Notes under the pieces: generated by a model
Told to the model about the DNA's origin: nothing
The model's database searches: none
Seen by the model: only the letters and a program-made list of their open reading frames with translations
NCBI GenBank assembly: GCA_964523015.1
Contig: CAZFXN010000033.1
Coordinates: 1 to 31,674 of the forward strand
DNA from: JAWXBT01 sp964523015
GTDB taxonomy: Bacteria; Bdellovibrionota_C; UBA2361; J135
Reading direction: 5' to 3'
DNA: 31,674 bases
Position numbers and translations under genes: made by a program
Shown here: positions 23,247 to 31,674 of the stretch, one piece after another
Position numbering within the stretch: position 1 is the first letter of the stretch
Layout of the letters: each line of letters opens with the position of its first letter

Positions 23247-24968
23247 GTGGTATTCTCAGGGTTAAAAATAGGGTTAAGAAAAGGGTTAGAGAAAAGGGTA
23301 ATCAAGGGGATAGTCGCTGGACTTTCATTCTTAGTTGTCTCTGGAGCTGTCAATGCTCAAGCTGAGAAGATGATGGCAAATCCAAATACCTGTCTATTTA
23401 AAAAGTATAATGTTGCTGCACTTAATGGTGCGCCATCATTTCCTAGTGAGAATCTTGGTACTTCTGAAAATGGAATGACTCAAAGCATAGTTGCTCATAT
23501 AACTGGGGCTGCTTCTAAAAGTAGTGCTGGCGTAAAAGCTATTTCAGCAAAAAATATGAAGAAACTTTGTGCCAAAATGGCGAAGTTAGATCCAACAATT
23601 ATCGCATCCAGTCCTGACTATGAAGTAAGTGTTAATGTTGGGACAAATGATACTTATAATGAAGCTGCTCTTTATGGAATGAGTAAGATTGAGACACCAA
23701 AAGCGTGGGATATTACTACTGGCTCAAGTAGTGTTGTAGTAGGCATAATAGATACTGGAATAGATTATTTACATCCTGATTTAGTTAGTAATATCTGGGT
23801 TAATACAGGAGAAATTGCTGGTAACGGTATTGATGATGATAATAACGGATATATAGATGACGTTCATGGGTATAATTTTCATAATAATGATGGAAACCCA
23901 ATGGATGACAATGGTCACGGTACACACTGTGCCGGAACAATTGGTGGTATGGGCAACAACGGATTCGGCGTAGTAGGAGTTAACTGGAACGTAAAGATGA
24001 TGGGTCTTAAGTTTCTAAGTGCATCTGGTTCAGGGTATCTTTCAAATGCAATTAAGGCGATAAATTACGCAACCATGATGGGAGCAGACCTAACAAGTAA
24101 TTCATGGGGTGGCGGTGGATTTTCGCAATCAATGTATGACGCTATATACGCTGCAAATAATGCAGGTATTCTTTTTGTGGCAGCTGCAGGTAATAGCGGT
24201 TTAAATGCTGATGCTCAACCTATGTATCCAGCTGCATATAATATCCCAAATGTAATCTCAGTAGCTGCTACAGATTCAAGTGACAAGCTGGCATATTTTT
24301 CGAATTACGGAGCTACAAGTGTTGATTTAGCAGCCCCTGGTGTTGGAATCATAAGTACATATAAGGATGGCCAATACGCATCTCTATCTGGTACTTCAAT
24401 GGCGGCTCCACACGTAAGTGGTGCTGCCGCACTGTATTTAGCTGCACGTCCAGGCTCTACTTTTTTAGAGATAAAAGACGCTCTCTTAAATAATGCTGAT
24501 GACATCTCCTCATTGAGCGGCAAAGTTGCTACTGGTGGTAGACTGAATGTTTATAATGCTATTGTTAATGGACCATTAGGCGGAAGTAGTCTTACTCTAT
24601 CATTGACTAATTCTTTAAATTCCTCTCAATCGAGTGATGAGCTTTTTGTTGCAGGTGCTAATAATACGTTAATCTCTTCCGGTGCAGATTCTATAACAGT
24701 GTCCATCAGATCTGGAAAAAAAGTATGTGAATTATATAGTGGAGATGGTAACTACTCACAAACAATAAATATAGCACACAAACTTTTAAGATCATTTAGA
24801 TGGCTAACTTTTGTCGCAAGTAATGGAGTTACTGAAAAAAGCGTAAGAGCAAGAGTCGTAACTTCTGAGGCAGCTAAATTAAAGAGCAATAAAAATAGAA
24901 GAACTAGTTATTCTAGAACAAAGAGCTTTAAAAAGATCTGTGATAATCTAGATGGAGATCTTCAGTAA
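23247..24968 (+). CDS. Secreted subtilisin-like serine protease (S8)
   Basis: 573 residues. A basic N-region is followed by a signal core and a likely cleavage near VNAQA at residues 35-39; the protein is therefore exported. Residues 40-150 are probably a propeptide. The catalytic triad is complete: Asp169 in GIIDTGIDYLHPDL, His224 in DDNGHGTHCAG, Ser384 in LSGTSMAAPHVSG, with oxyanion Asn316 in AAAGNSG. The NGIDDDNNGYIDD insertion before the His is typical of many Gram-negative subtilases. Beyond residue 445 there is a Ser-rich linker and a basic tail of about 100 residues with no recognised domain. The start is GTG, chosen because it is the only initiator before the signal peptide. The signal N-region is built of tetrapeptide repeats. 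Confidence 0.93.
   Translation: MVFSGLKIGLRKGLEKRVIKGIVAGLSFLVVSGAVNAQAEKMMANPNTCLFKKYNVAALNGAPSFPSENLGTSENGMTQSIVAHITGAASKSSAGVKAISAKNMKKLCAKMAKLDPTIIASSPDYEVSVNVGTNDTYNEAALYGMSKIETPKAWDITTGSSSVVVGIIDTGIDYLHPDLVSNIWVNTGEIAGNGIDDDNNGYIDDVHGYNFHNNDGNPMDDNGHGTHCAGTIGGMGNNGFGVVGVNWNVKMMGLKFLSASGSGYLSNAIKAINYATMMGADLTSNSWGGGGFSQSMYDAIYAANNAGILFVAAAGNSGLNADAQPMYPAAYNIPNVISVAATDSSDKLAYFSNYGATSVDLAAPGVGIISTYKDGQYASLSGTSMAAPHVSGAAALYLAARPGSTFLEIKDALLNNADDISSLSGKVATGGRLNVYNAIVNGPLGGSSLTLSLTNSLNSSQSSDELFVAGANNTLISSGADSITVSIRSGKKVCELYSGDGNYSQTINIAHKLLRSFRWLTFVASNGVTEKSVRARVVTSEAAKLKSNKNRRTSYSRTKSFKKICDNLDGDLQ
23258..23305. repeat. 12-bp tandem repeat encoding the signal-peptide N-region of the subtilase
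   Basis: Units agggttaaaaat, agggttaagaaa, agggttagagaa, aagggtaatcaa. In the protein they underlie GLKI, GLRK, GLEK, RVIK at residues 5-20, that is, the positively charged part of the signal peptide. Confidence 0.8.
24591..24638. repeat. Degenerate 12-bp repeat in the subtilase linker
   Basis: In-frame units cttactctatca, ttgactaattct, ttaaattcctct, caatcgagtgat, encoding LTLS, LTNS, LNSS, QSSD. The period is clear at protein level, but nucleotide identity between units is low, so this is the weakest of the arrays. Confidence 0.4.
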
Positions 24969-24993
24969 GTCGTCACAATAGTTTTTCAGAATA

Positions 24994-26517
24994 TTATCTA
25001 AGCTGCAATACAAAAATTAAGATTGATCCATTTACAGTGGCATGAGCAGTAATTGAGGCTAATAAACTTCCTCTCCATTCTCTAAGAAATGCTAAAAAAC
25101 AACCAATGACAGTAAGCGGTAGTATTCCGATCATTCCTTGAGGATGAACAATAGCAAAGATGAATGAGGATGAAAGGATCGAGGCAAAAACACCGTATCG
25201 ACTACGAAGCCATCCATATAGAGCACCTCTAAACATAATTTCCTCAACTATTGGCGCAACAATAACGGCAAAAACAAAGAGGAGAATAACCATCTCTAGT
25301 GAGGCGTTGCTTAGAAAAAGATGAACTACAGGATGTTCCCCTTTTGATATATCTACATTAAAAGATTTTAGGGCGTATTGATAAAGAGAAATGGCTAGAG
25401 CAAATATTGGCCACACTGCGGCTATAAAAAGTGGTCCGATAATAATGTTTTTTATAGATAACCAACCGTATCCAGTAATCCCTAGTGTAGCAAAAACACT
25501 TCGTAAAGAATGTCCCTTAAAAATTGGCCAGAAGATAATTAGTAGTAAGGATATAGTACCAGCAAGGGTAAAGTATAATTGACCCTTTGGTGAAGTTATA
25601 AAAACTCTAGTAAATATAAAAAGAATATTCATAAGGAATAAGTAAAGGAGGAATATTTCAAGAGATAAAAAAGAAGGTATTAGACTAGGGCGTAATTTAA
25701 AGGTGATTTTTCTAAATATAATAGTAAACATGAATAGGAGTAAGGAGATAAATCCGGCTATTAGACCTAACGCTACAGTAATAAAGAAGAGACCAAAGAA
25801 GATCGCCTTATGTTTTGCTTGACGAATAAGGCCAGCTTCAATCTCATTGGCACTTTCAGGGTCAAATTTTCTTAATCCATCGGCAATTAATACAGTCCCA
25901 ATCCATCCAAGCTCGTTTTCTATGTCTGGTTTAATTTGCAGGAGGTGGTCAGCCTCATACCGTTCCTCAGGGATCATTGATTCAGGTGTAGTTGAGTATA
26001 CGTATGAGATTAGATCTATTAATTCATTGTCGTTATCCCCTTTATGATTTTTGTTTTGATCCCAGTACCGTGCTCTTAGATCAGATAATAGATCATGTAA
26101 TCCGAGGTGTCCGGCCAGAATTAATTTTCCGATCTTTACCTGATCTGTATCAAGCTCAGTGTACTCTTTGACTAGGTATGGCTTAATAAAGTTTGCATTT
26201 TGAAACCACGTAATTTCACCTGGATAAGATTTATGAAGTTCCTCCTCCTGATCTTTTACGATACTTACTCCACCGATAGTAATCTTAGAGATCCAATTAA
26301 AGAGGGACATCTCTATAGTGTGACGGTTAGGCTGGATAACTTTCTCTATAGACTCATCTTTGCCATCTTTACCGGCCCAGGTTTGAGCAATGGTTAAAAG
26401 TATAAGGATAAGGATCAAAACTATGGCATACCGCTCAGTCATTGGAGCAGTAATGGGAGCAGTCATAAGTGCAGATGGTTTTAAAGCAGATTTATTAGAA
26501 TTTGTATTTGTCTCCAT
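24994..26517 (-). CDS. CPBP (CAAX/Abi) family intramembrane metalloprotease
   Basis: 507 residues, larger than most members because of an N-terminal addition. Residues 28-46 are a membrane helix, 50-220 a hydrophilic domain, probably external, and then seven or eight helices follow. The last 85 residues carry the CPBP motifs: EEIMFRG near residue 425, FIFAIVHPQG with His near 458, and ITAHATVN with His near 492 and Asn near 496. These are the proposed catalytic and metal-binding residues in the Rce1-type glutamic protease fold. Substrates are unknown; bacterial members act in bacteriocin self-immunity or processing. The start is uncertain: later in-frame ATGs at residues 18 and 26 lie in a 12-bp repeat, and none has a clear Shine-Dalgarno. 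Confidence 0.9.
   Translation of the reverse strand: METNTNSNKSALKPSALMTAPITAPMTERYAIVLILILILLTIAQTWAGKDGKDESIEKVIQPNRHTIEMSLFNWISKITIGGVSIVKDQEEELHKSYPGEITWFQNANFIKPYLVKEYTELDTDQVKIGKLILAGHLGLHDLLSDLRARYWDQNKNHKGDNDNELIDLISYVYSTTPESMIPEERYEADHLLQIKPDIENELGWIGTVLIADGLRKFDPESANEIEAGLIRQAKHKAIFFGLFFITVALGLIAGFISLLLFMFTIIFRKITFKLRPSLIPSFLSLEIFLLYLFLMNILFIFTRVFITSPKGQLYFTLAGTISLLLIIFWPIFKGHSLRSVFATLGITGYGWLSIKNIIIGPLFIAAVWPIFALAISLYQYALKSFNVDISKGEHPVVHLFLSNASLEMVILLFVFAVIVAPIVEEIMFRGALYGWLRSRYGVFASILSSSFIFAIVHPQGMIGILPLTVIGCFLAFLREWRGSLLASITAHATVNGSILIFVLQLR
26431..26466. repeat. 12-bp tandem repeat in the CPBP protease N-terminus
   Basis: On the plus strand: ccgctcagtcat, tggagcagtaat, gggagcagtcat. 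On the coding strand they give MTAP, ITAP, MTER. Two of the three units begin with ATG and thus create alternative start codons. Confidence 0.75.
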
Positions 26518-26631
26518 AGGTTAGAGTCTCGCCTAACATGATATCTCTGTAAATAATGAATGCTTGTAATTGTATCCAATTTTAGGTGAAATTAGGGGGG
26601 TTAAAACTTAATTTTAGTATAAAGAGAGCTA

Positions 26632-27441
26632 ATGAAGCAGTATTTGGATCTAGTCGGTGATATTTTAGAAAATGGCAAAACTGATCCATCAAATTTTCGA
26701 AACGATCGTACTGGCGTAGGCACTTATGCTGTCTTTGGTAGACAATTAAGATTTAATTTGGAAGATGGTTTTCCACTTATCACTACAAAAAAGCTCCACC
26801 TTAGATCTATTATTTATGAACTACTCTGGTTTTTAAACGGTGAGACAAACACAAAATATCTAAAAGAGAATAAAGTTTCGATCTGGGATGAGTGGGCAGA
26901 TAAGGATGGGAATCTTGGCCCAGTTTACGGCAAGCAATGGCGAAGTTGGGAAGGAAAAGATGGAAAGGTTATCGATCAGATCTCCCGCGCAATTCATTTA
27001 ATTAAAACTGATCCGTATAGCAGAAGGATCATTGTTAATGCTTGGAATGTAGCTGAATTAGATCAGATGGCGCTCTGTCCATGCCATGCTATGTTTCAGT
27101 TCTTTGTTTCAGGGGATAAATTAAGTCTTCAACTTTATCAGAGATCTGCTGATGTAATGCTGGGAGTGCCGTTTAATATAGCTAGTTATGCATTACTCCT
27201 TATGATGGTTGCTCAGGTAACTGGGCTTAGGGCGTCAGAGTTTGTGCATACCTTTGGGGATGCTCATATCTATACTAACCATGTTGACGGTGCATTAGAG
27301 CAGCTAAGAAGAGAGCCAAGAGATCTACCAAAGATGGAGCTCAATAAAGAGGTGAAAGATATCTTTAGCTTTAAGTATGAAGATTTTACGCTTTCAGAGT
27401 ATGCTCCGCATGAACACATTAAGTTTGCCATTGCAGTTTAA
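26632..27441 (+). CDS. thyA: Thymidylate synthase
   Basis: 269 residues, close to E. coli ThyA (264). It makes dTMP from dUMP using methylene-tetrahydrofolate. The catalytic Cys151 is in LCPCHAMFQF (Cys149 is an extra one), the phosphate-binding Arg is in NDRTGVGT, and the dUMP-contacting RSADVMLGVPFNIASYALL block and the HIYTNHVD region are intact. TATAAA at 26618-26623 sits only nine bases before the ATG, so any mRNA from it would be nearly leaderless. Folate-recycling partner folA follows by 13 bp. Confidence 0.96.
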   Translation: MKQYLDLVGDILENGKTDPSNFRNDRTGVGTYAVFGRQLRFNLEDGFPLITTKKLHLRSIIYELLWFLNGETNTKYLKENKVSIWDEWADKDGNLGPVYGKQWRSWEGKDGKVIDQISRAIHLIKTDPYSRRIIVNAWNVAELDQMALCPCHAMFQFFVSGDKLSLQLYQRSADVMLGVPFNIASYALLLMMVAQVTGLRASEFVHTFGDAHIYTNHVDGALEQLRREPRDLPKMELNKEVKDIFSFKYEDFTLSEYAPHEHIKFAIAV

Positions 27442-27454
27442 TACTAATAATTAG

Positions 27455-27961
27455 ATGAACAAAGAAGGGAACCCAAAAATAGCTGCCATTGTAGCTATGA
27501 ATACGGATCGTGTGATTGGGGCCAAGGGAGCTTTACCGTGGCACCTACCAGCCGACCTAAAACGTTTTAAAGATCTGACTACTGACTGTGCCGTCATAAT
27601 GGGTAGAAAAACGTATGAATCTTTACCCGCTCAGTACAGACCTTTACCTAAAAGACGTAATATCATTATCTCTAGAACTCCTGAGGCCTATAATCAACAG
27701 GTAGAGTCTTATGGCTCTATAGAGGGTGCTATAAGTGCTATTAACAGCGATAATAAAGGATTTAAGCCCCCGATCTGGATTATTGGCGGAGCTGAGATTT
27801 ACGCCCTTACAGAACCTCTCTGGGATGAGGTATATCTGACCTTGGTTCATAAAAAGGTGGCTGGGGATGCTTATTTTCCTAGATTTGAAGAGAATTTCGA
27901 TTTGATAGAGAATACGGAGTTCGATGGTTTCTCTTTTCACCGTTATATGCGAAAAGATTAA
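27455..27961 (+). CDS. folA: Dihydrofolate reductase
   Basis: 168 residues. It regenerates tetrahydrofolate after the thymidylate synthase reaction. Motifs: AIVAMNTDRVIGAKGALPWHLPADLKRF, with the substrate-binding Asp in LPADLK (Asp27 in E. coli); VIMGRKTYESLP for NADPH; and WIIGGAEIY near residue 108. It is 13 bp after thyA, without a clear Shine-Dalgarno. The tRNA-Arg gene begins seven bases after its stop, so tRNA processing probably trims this mRNA's end. Confidence 0.96.
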   Translation: MNKEGNPKIAAIVAMNTDRVIGAKGALPWHLPADLKRFKDLTTDCAVIMGRKTYESLPAQYRPLPKRRNIIISRTPEAYNQQVESYGSIEGAISAINSDNKGFKPPIWIIGGAEIYALTEPLWDEVYLTLVHKKVAGDAYFPRFEENFDLIENTEFDGFSFHRYMRKD

Positions 27962-27967
27962 TTCTTC

Positions 27968-28044
27968 GCGCTCTTAGCTCAGTTGGATAGAGCATCTGGC
28001 TTCGAACCAGAGGGTCGGGAGTTCAAGTCTCTCAGGGCGCGCCA
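27968..28044 (+). tRNA. tRNA-Arg (anticodon TCG)
   Basis: 77 bases with encoded CCA. Acceptor arms GCGCTCT and AGGGCGC pair with one G-T wobble; the D arm contains AGCTCAGTTGGATAGAGC; the anticodon stem TCTGG/CCAGA closes CTTCGAA, giving TCG; the T loop is TTCAAGT. It lies between folA and glmS, 7 and 29 bp away. Confidence 0.95.
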
Positions 28045-28073
28045 TTTAATTTTGAAAATTTCTCTGGCTTACT

Positions 28074-29909
28074 ATGTGTGGAATCGTTGGATACATTGGC
28101 TTTAGGGATGCTCTACCTATAATTATTGGTGGGCTCGAAAAACTTGAGTATCGCGGATATGACTCAGCCGGAGTTGCTCTTTTTGAAAACGGTAAGGTTG
28201 ATGTTACTAGAGCTGTAGGAAAATTATCTGAACTTAAAAAAGCACTTTCAAAACGACCAGACACCTCAAAAGCTTCTATAGGGATCGGTCATACCCGTTG
28301 GGCCACACACGGAAAACCATCAGAAAATAATGCTCATCCACACACCGCTGGTCGTGTCAGTCTCATTCATAACGGCATCGTTGAAAACTATATTGAGTTA
28401 AGGGCTGAGTTAATTGAAGAGGGGTGTGTTTTTACCTCTCAAACAGATACCGAGATCATTGCTCATCTTTTAAATAAGTATCTTGAAGAGGGTCTAGATG
28501 CGATCTCTGTTCTTAGGAAGGTTGGAGAAAGAATCCGTGGAAGCTATGCCTTTATGGCGTTTGATGCCAAAAATCCTGATAAACTTTTAATCGCCAAAAA
28601 TGCATCACCGATTATTATCGGTCAATCTGATGGAGAGGTTTATGTAGCTAGCGATATCCCAGCGATATTAAATCATACCCGAGATGTTATAATCTTACAT
28701 GACGGTGATTTGGCAGTTGTGTCACTTAATCAGATCTATGTAGAGCATGATGGCAAAGAGGTGAAAAGAGAGAGCCAACGAGTTACTTGGGATCCGATAA
28801 CAGCCCAAAAGGGTGGTTATAAACACTACATGTTAAAAGAGATTCATGAGCAATCACGAGTCATGACCGATACGATTCGCTCTCGGGTAGATCGAGCTGA
28901 ACCAGGTGTAAATTTAGGTGAATTAGGATTTTCGGTAGAAGATGTTCGATCCATTGATAGGATTATTCTTATAGCTTGTGGTACTGCCTGGCATGCTGGA
29001 CTAGTCGGTAAGTTTTATTTTGAAAAAATTGCAAAGATTCCGTGTGAGGTAGATTACTCCTCAGAGTTTAGGTATCGTGAACCCGTCCTTACTAAAAATA
29101 CCTTAGTGTTAGCGATAAGCCAGTCGGGTGAAACGGCTGATACGTTATCAGCGATGGAGATTGCTCTTAAAAAATCCCGCACTGCCGCTATCTGTAACGT
29201 TTTAGGATCTTCAATCACAAGAAAAACGGAGCACATTCTTTATACTCACGCTGGTCCAGAGATAAGTGTTGCCTCAACAAAAGCTTTTACCACTCAGTTG
29301 GCTGCACTATATCTATTAGCCATCGATTTTGGGGTAAAGCGTGGGACCTTGGCACCAGATCAGGTCGCATTTCATACTGATGCGATCTTACATCTACCAA
29401 CCCTTATTGAACAAACACTTGCCTGTGAGGAGAGTGTTAAGGAAGCGGCCAAGGAATTTTCAAACGCACGGGATTTTTTATATATCGGAAGAGGGGAATG
29501 TTACCCAGTAGCGCTTGAGGGAGCCCTTAAACTAAAAGAGATATCGTATATCCATGCTGAGGGGTATCCGGCTGGCGAGATGAAGCACGGACCGATCGCT
29601 TTAATTGATGATAAGATGCCAGTGGTGGTTCTTCTTCAAAAATCAGATCAGCTCTTTGATAAAATTATTTCAAACTTAAGAGAGGTTGAATCCCGTGATG
29701 GTAAAATCTTAGCGATTACCGATACATTTCAACATAAAGAGCTGCATAGTTTGGCTGCAAAAGTTATTGAGGTACCAAGTTTAACCGAGTTTTTATCTCC
29801 GATAATCATGACTATTCCGTTACAACTTTTGGCTTACTACATCGCTGATTACAACGGCACTGATGTTGATCAGCCAAGGAATCTGGCTAAGAGTGTGACA
29901 GTGGAGTAG
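28074..29909 (+). CDS. glmS: Glutamine--fructose-6-phosphate aminotransferase (isomerizing)
   Basis: 611 residues, the normal length. It makes glucosamine-6-phosphate for peptidoglycan and LPS. Cys2 of MCGIVGYIG is the nucleophile of the glutaminase domain; RWATHGKPSENNAHPH and GIVENY near residues 75-103 complete it. Two SIS sugar-isomerase domains follow, with CGTAWHAG near 302, SQSGETADT near 348 and the second set near 460-520, ending in the canonical DQPRNLAKSVTVE. No glmS riboswitch or Shine-Dalgarno is visible in the 29-bp gap after tRNA-Arg, so expression probably depends on read-through. Confidence 0.97.
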   Translation: MCGIVGYIGFRDALPIIIGGLEKLEYRGYDSAGVALFENGKVDVTRAVGKLSELKKALSKRPDTSKASIGIGHTRWATHGKPSENNAHPHTAGRVSLIHNGIVENYIELRAELIEEGCVFTSQTDTEIIAHLLNKYLEEGLDAISVLRKVGERIRGSYAFMAFDAKNPDKLLIAKNASPIIIGQSDGEVYVASDIPAILNHTRDVIILHDGDLAVVSLNQIYVEHDGKEVKRESQRVTWDPITAQKGGYKHYMLKEIHEQSRVMTDTIRSRVDRAEPGVNLGELGFSVEDVRSIDRIILIACGTAWHAGLVGKFYFEKIAKIPCEVDYSSEFRYREPVLTKNTLVLAISQSGETADTLSAMEIALKKSRTAAICNVLGSSITRKTEHILYTHAGPEISVASTKAFTTQLAALYLLAIDFGVKRGTLAPDQVAFHTDAILHLPTLIEQTLACEESVKEAAKEFSNARDFLYIGRGECYPVALEGALKLKEISYIHAEGYPAGEMKHGPIALIDDKMPVVVLLQKSDQLFDKIISNLREVESRDGKILAITDTFQHKELHSLAAKVIEVPSLTEFLSPIIMTIPLQLLAYYIADYNGTDVDQPRNLAKSVTVE

Positions 29910-30238
29910 GTCAATCCCTCTCACAGCCTCTGCATAGGAAACTGCCACCAGAGTTATCAAATTTAGGGAAAAACTTGAGCAGATATCTACACCAAAAGTA
30001 AGCATGCTCCCATAAATTCATAACACTTTGATATAGTGGGAAAATTTCTCGCTCTCATTTGGTCACCATTAATGTCGTATAACCGAGGGTAGCTGGCACA
30101 GATATTGCCAATACATGATTGGGTACGGGTGTTCACTAGAATCTTTTGCAATTTTAAACTCGAGATCGTTTGGGTCACATGCAGTAAAAAATGACAGAGA
30201 AATGACATTCTAGGTTATCTAATTAGGGTTAAAAACAG
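29910..30238. other. 329-bp gap after glmS, no supported gene
   Basis: I see no gene, terminator hairpin or convincing promoter. A 73-codon open frame on the minus strand (29987-30208) looks random in composition. The promoter of the downstream secreted haem protein should be in the last part, which ends ...TTAGGGTTAAAAACAG before the ATG at 30239. Confidence 0.5.
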
Positions 30239-31674
30239 ATGTGCAGGTTTATTATCTTTTTAAAATTAAATTTTCTCTTTCTGTTGGCTGTGCTTGCGAG
30301 CTTTATCAGCGTAGAGAGTTCAGCACAAACTTGGGAAAGTTCAGCTCAACACCCTGCAGATCCAGCATGGCATACTCCAACTTATCCACTAATTTTCGTC
30401 TCATATAAAATTAATGAGCAGGTGGCTGCAGGAACATGCAATAGTGGTAGTAATTTGGTTGGCAATTCTCAACCCGGTCTCGACGTTATTGATATGGTCA
30501 TCCCGAAAAAAGGGAGGAGAATTATGGATTTTATTAACCAATGGTCAGACAAAAAGACTTTTTCCACATCCTAATCATCAATCCATTGTTGACGCTCCTA
30601 TTGGAACAGCTGGAAGCATAAACGGCACCGTTATGGAGCCAAGTATGTCGATTGATGGAAAAGTAGTCTATTTCTCTTATGTTCATGACACTTCAAATAA
30701 CAATAATGGCCTCGGATACTCACTTGGCGCCGATATTTATCGTATAGATCTAACCCAGCTGCTTAGTAATTCTCAATTTAATCCGGCCAATCTACCTATC
30801 AAACGGCTTACTCCTGGCGGAAAACCACAAGAAGCTAAAAAGCTATTAGGTACATACAACATAGGTAGCCAGGCAGATTCATCGTTTAAAGCACGAATTC
30901 CGGCCAATGCCCCTTTTGATCTTCAGCTAATTGACAAATTTACTGGGCTAAAACTTAACGACGTTACTAGCTGGCATAGCTTAAAGCCCGGTGAGCTACG
31001 GGCAGATTGTGGCGGCTGTCATAATCATAAAGCCAACGAAGGAATTCCATGGCAAGGAACAGTCGCTTCAACTTCACCGGCATTGAATTTTACAAATGCC
31101 ACTCAGTACATCGATTACGGGCTCGGTTGCCAAGTTCAGTATAAAACAACGAATTCGCCGACAAGTGGGCTCCCAGAGTGGAAACAAGATATCTTCCCTG
31201 GTTTCGATCGTAATTGTGGAGGGTGTCATAGTGTCGGAGGTACTCATCCTGAAGCAGCTCAGGCCAGATTAGCATTGCAGTACGGTCCTGAAGGCGGCAA
31301 ACCCCCTGAAGAGGTTTTATACGATCGATTACGCGCTAGAAATTTTATATACACTGAGATTGGAGCGCTAAGTAGTCCAGCATTTTGGGCTGCCATTGGA
31401 GCTCGAACTGATGGAAGAAATAATGGGGTATATAATAGCAATGGTTCTCAGTATAAGGCCGATTATCCAAACTGTAATGATGGTGGTGGAGATGAAGATT
31501 GTGGTTTTCAGTTTTACACTGGGCATGCTGGTGTATGTAACACTTCGCTAGCTGATGCACAGTGGATATATAGTTTTGGAGATTGGATTGATAACCATGC
31601 TCCACGCGATCTGGGTACAACTCCTAGTTACAAAAAGGACCGCTTTCATCCTTCAATTGATGGTGCGCTGAGCG
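30239..31674 (+). CDS. Secreted haem c protein with beta-propeller-like N-terminal part, frameshifted and partial
   Basis: Two frames must be joined. From ATG 30239, a signal peptide (to about residue 29, ..SSAQ) is followed by YPLIFVSYKINEQ and DVIDMVIPKK. The original frame then stops at 30574. One base later in phase, from about 30510, the frame stays open to the window end with no stop: GGELWILLTNGQTKRLFP, VMEPSMSIDGKVVYFSYVHD, ADIYRIDLTQ, then two CGGCH haem-binding motifs at 31008-31022 and 31215-31229. GGELW...EPSxSxDGKxxxFSY...IYxIDL resembles WD40-like (PD40) propellers joined to cytochrome modules, as in hydrazine-synthase-alpha-like proteins; the role is unknown. The shift lies in or by AAAAAAGGG at 30506-30514: dropping one base restores PKKGGELW. 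Sequencing error, true mutation or recoding are all possible. Confidence 0.75.

Noticed and set aside
29987..30208. Minus-strand 73-codon open frame in the gap after glmS
   Set aside because: No ribosome binding site, no recognisable motif and random-looking composition.
30506..30514. Programmed -1 frameshift at AAAAAAGGG
   Set aside because: A -1 slip would lead to the wrong frame; the downstream protein needs +1 (one base skipped).
1..31674. CRISPR array, insertion sequence or prophage
   Set aside because: No regularly spaced identical repeats with unique spacers, no transposase or phage structural genes were seen.

Overview
The window is AT-rich bacterial chromosome (roughly 40% GC by eye) that is mostly ordinary core genome with accessory genes between. 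The order ispE / tRNA-Gln / prs / rplY / pth / (hppA) / rpsF / rplI resembles the arrangement known from Deltaproteobacteria such as Geobacter. A DUF222-like HNH gene, a FapA-like protein and a haem c/beta-propeller protein also fit a delta-proteobacterium-like Gram-negative lineage. I cannot name the taxon from sequence alone.

Layout. 1-2670: the end of a membrane protein, then a leftward set of three genes: an acyl-CoA carboxylase carboxyltransferase, a Cys-rich lipoprotein, and a small protein that may be a carboxylase accessory subunit. 2799-4391: methylmalonyl-CoA mutase catalytic subunit, divergent from the carboxyltransferase; together these suggest propionyl-/methylmalonyl-CoA interconversion. 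4618-5028: a DksA/TraR zinc-finger regulator. 5061-6386: an HNH endonuclease gene bracketed by two copies of one GC-rich palindrome. 6461-8350: inositol-monophosphatase-like gene and divergent ispE. 8368-14069: tRNA-Gln, prs, rplY, pth, a membrane pyrophosphatase, rpsF and rplI, with no rpsR between the last two. 14047-16612: a LamG-like membrane-anchored protein and an O-antigen ligase/polymerase-like protein, overlapping rplI and each other. 16664-21205: long-form ispH, a PfkB sugar/nucleoside kinase, a FapA-like protein and a CBS-pair protein. 21487-26517: two unrecognised proteins, a secreted subtilase and a large CPBP-type membrane protease. 26632-29909: thyA, folA, tRNA-Arg(TCG) and glmS. 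30239 to the end: a secreted protein with two CxxCH haem motifs, interrupted by a one-base frameshift and running off the window.

The most unexpected signal is a recurring 12-bp tandem repeat. At least nine unrelated sites, coding and non-coding, carry 2 to 8 diverged head-to-tail copies of different sequences, all with a 12-bp period. One eight-unit array fills the rpsF-rplI spacer exactly where rpsR is normally found. Another creates a tetrapeptide-repeat insertion in IspE. Because non-coding sites share the period, selection to keep reading frame alone does not explain it. A 12-bp duplication mechanism in this lineage is my inference.
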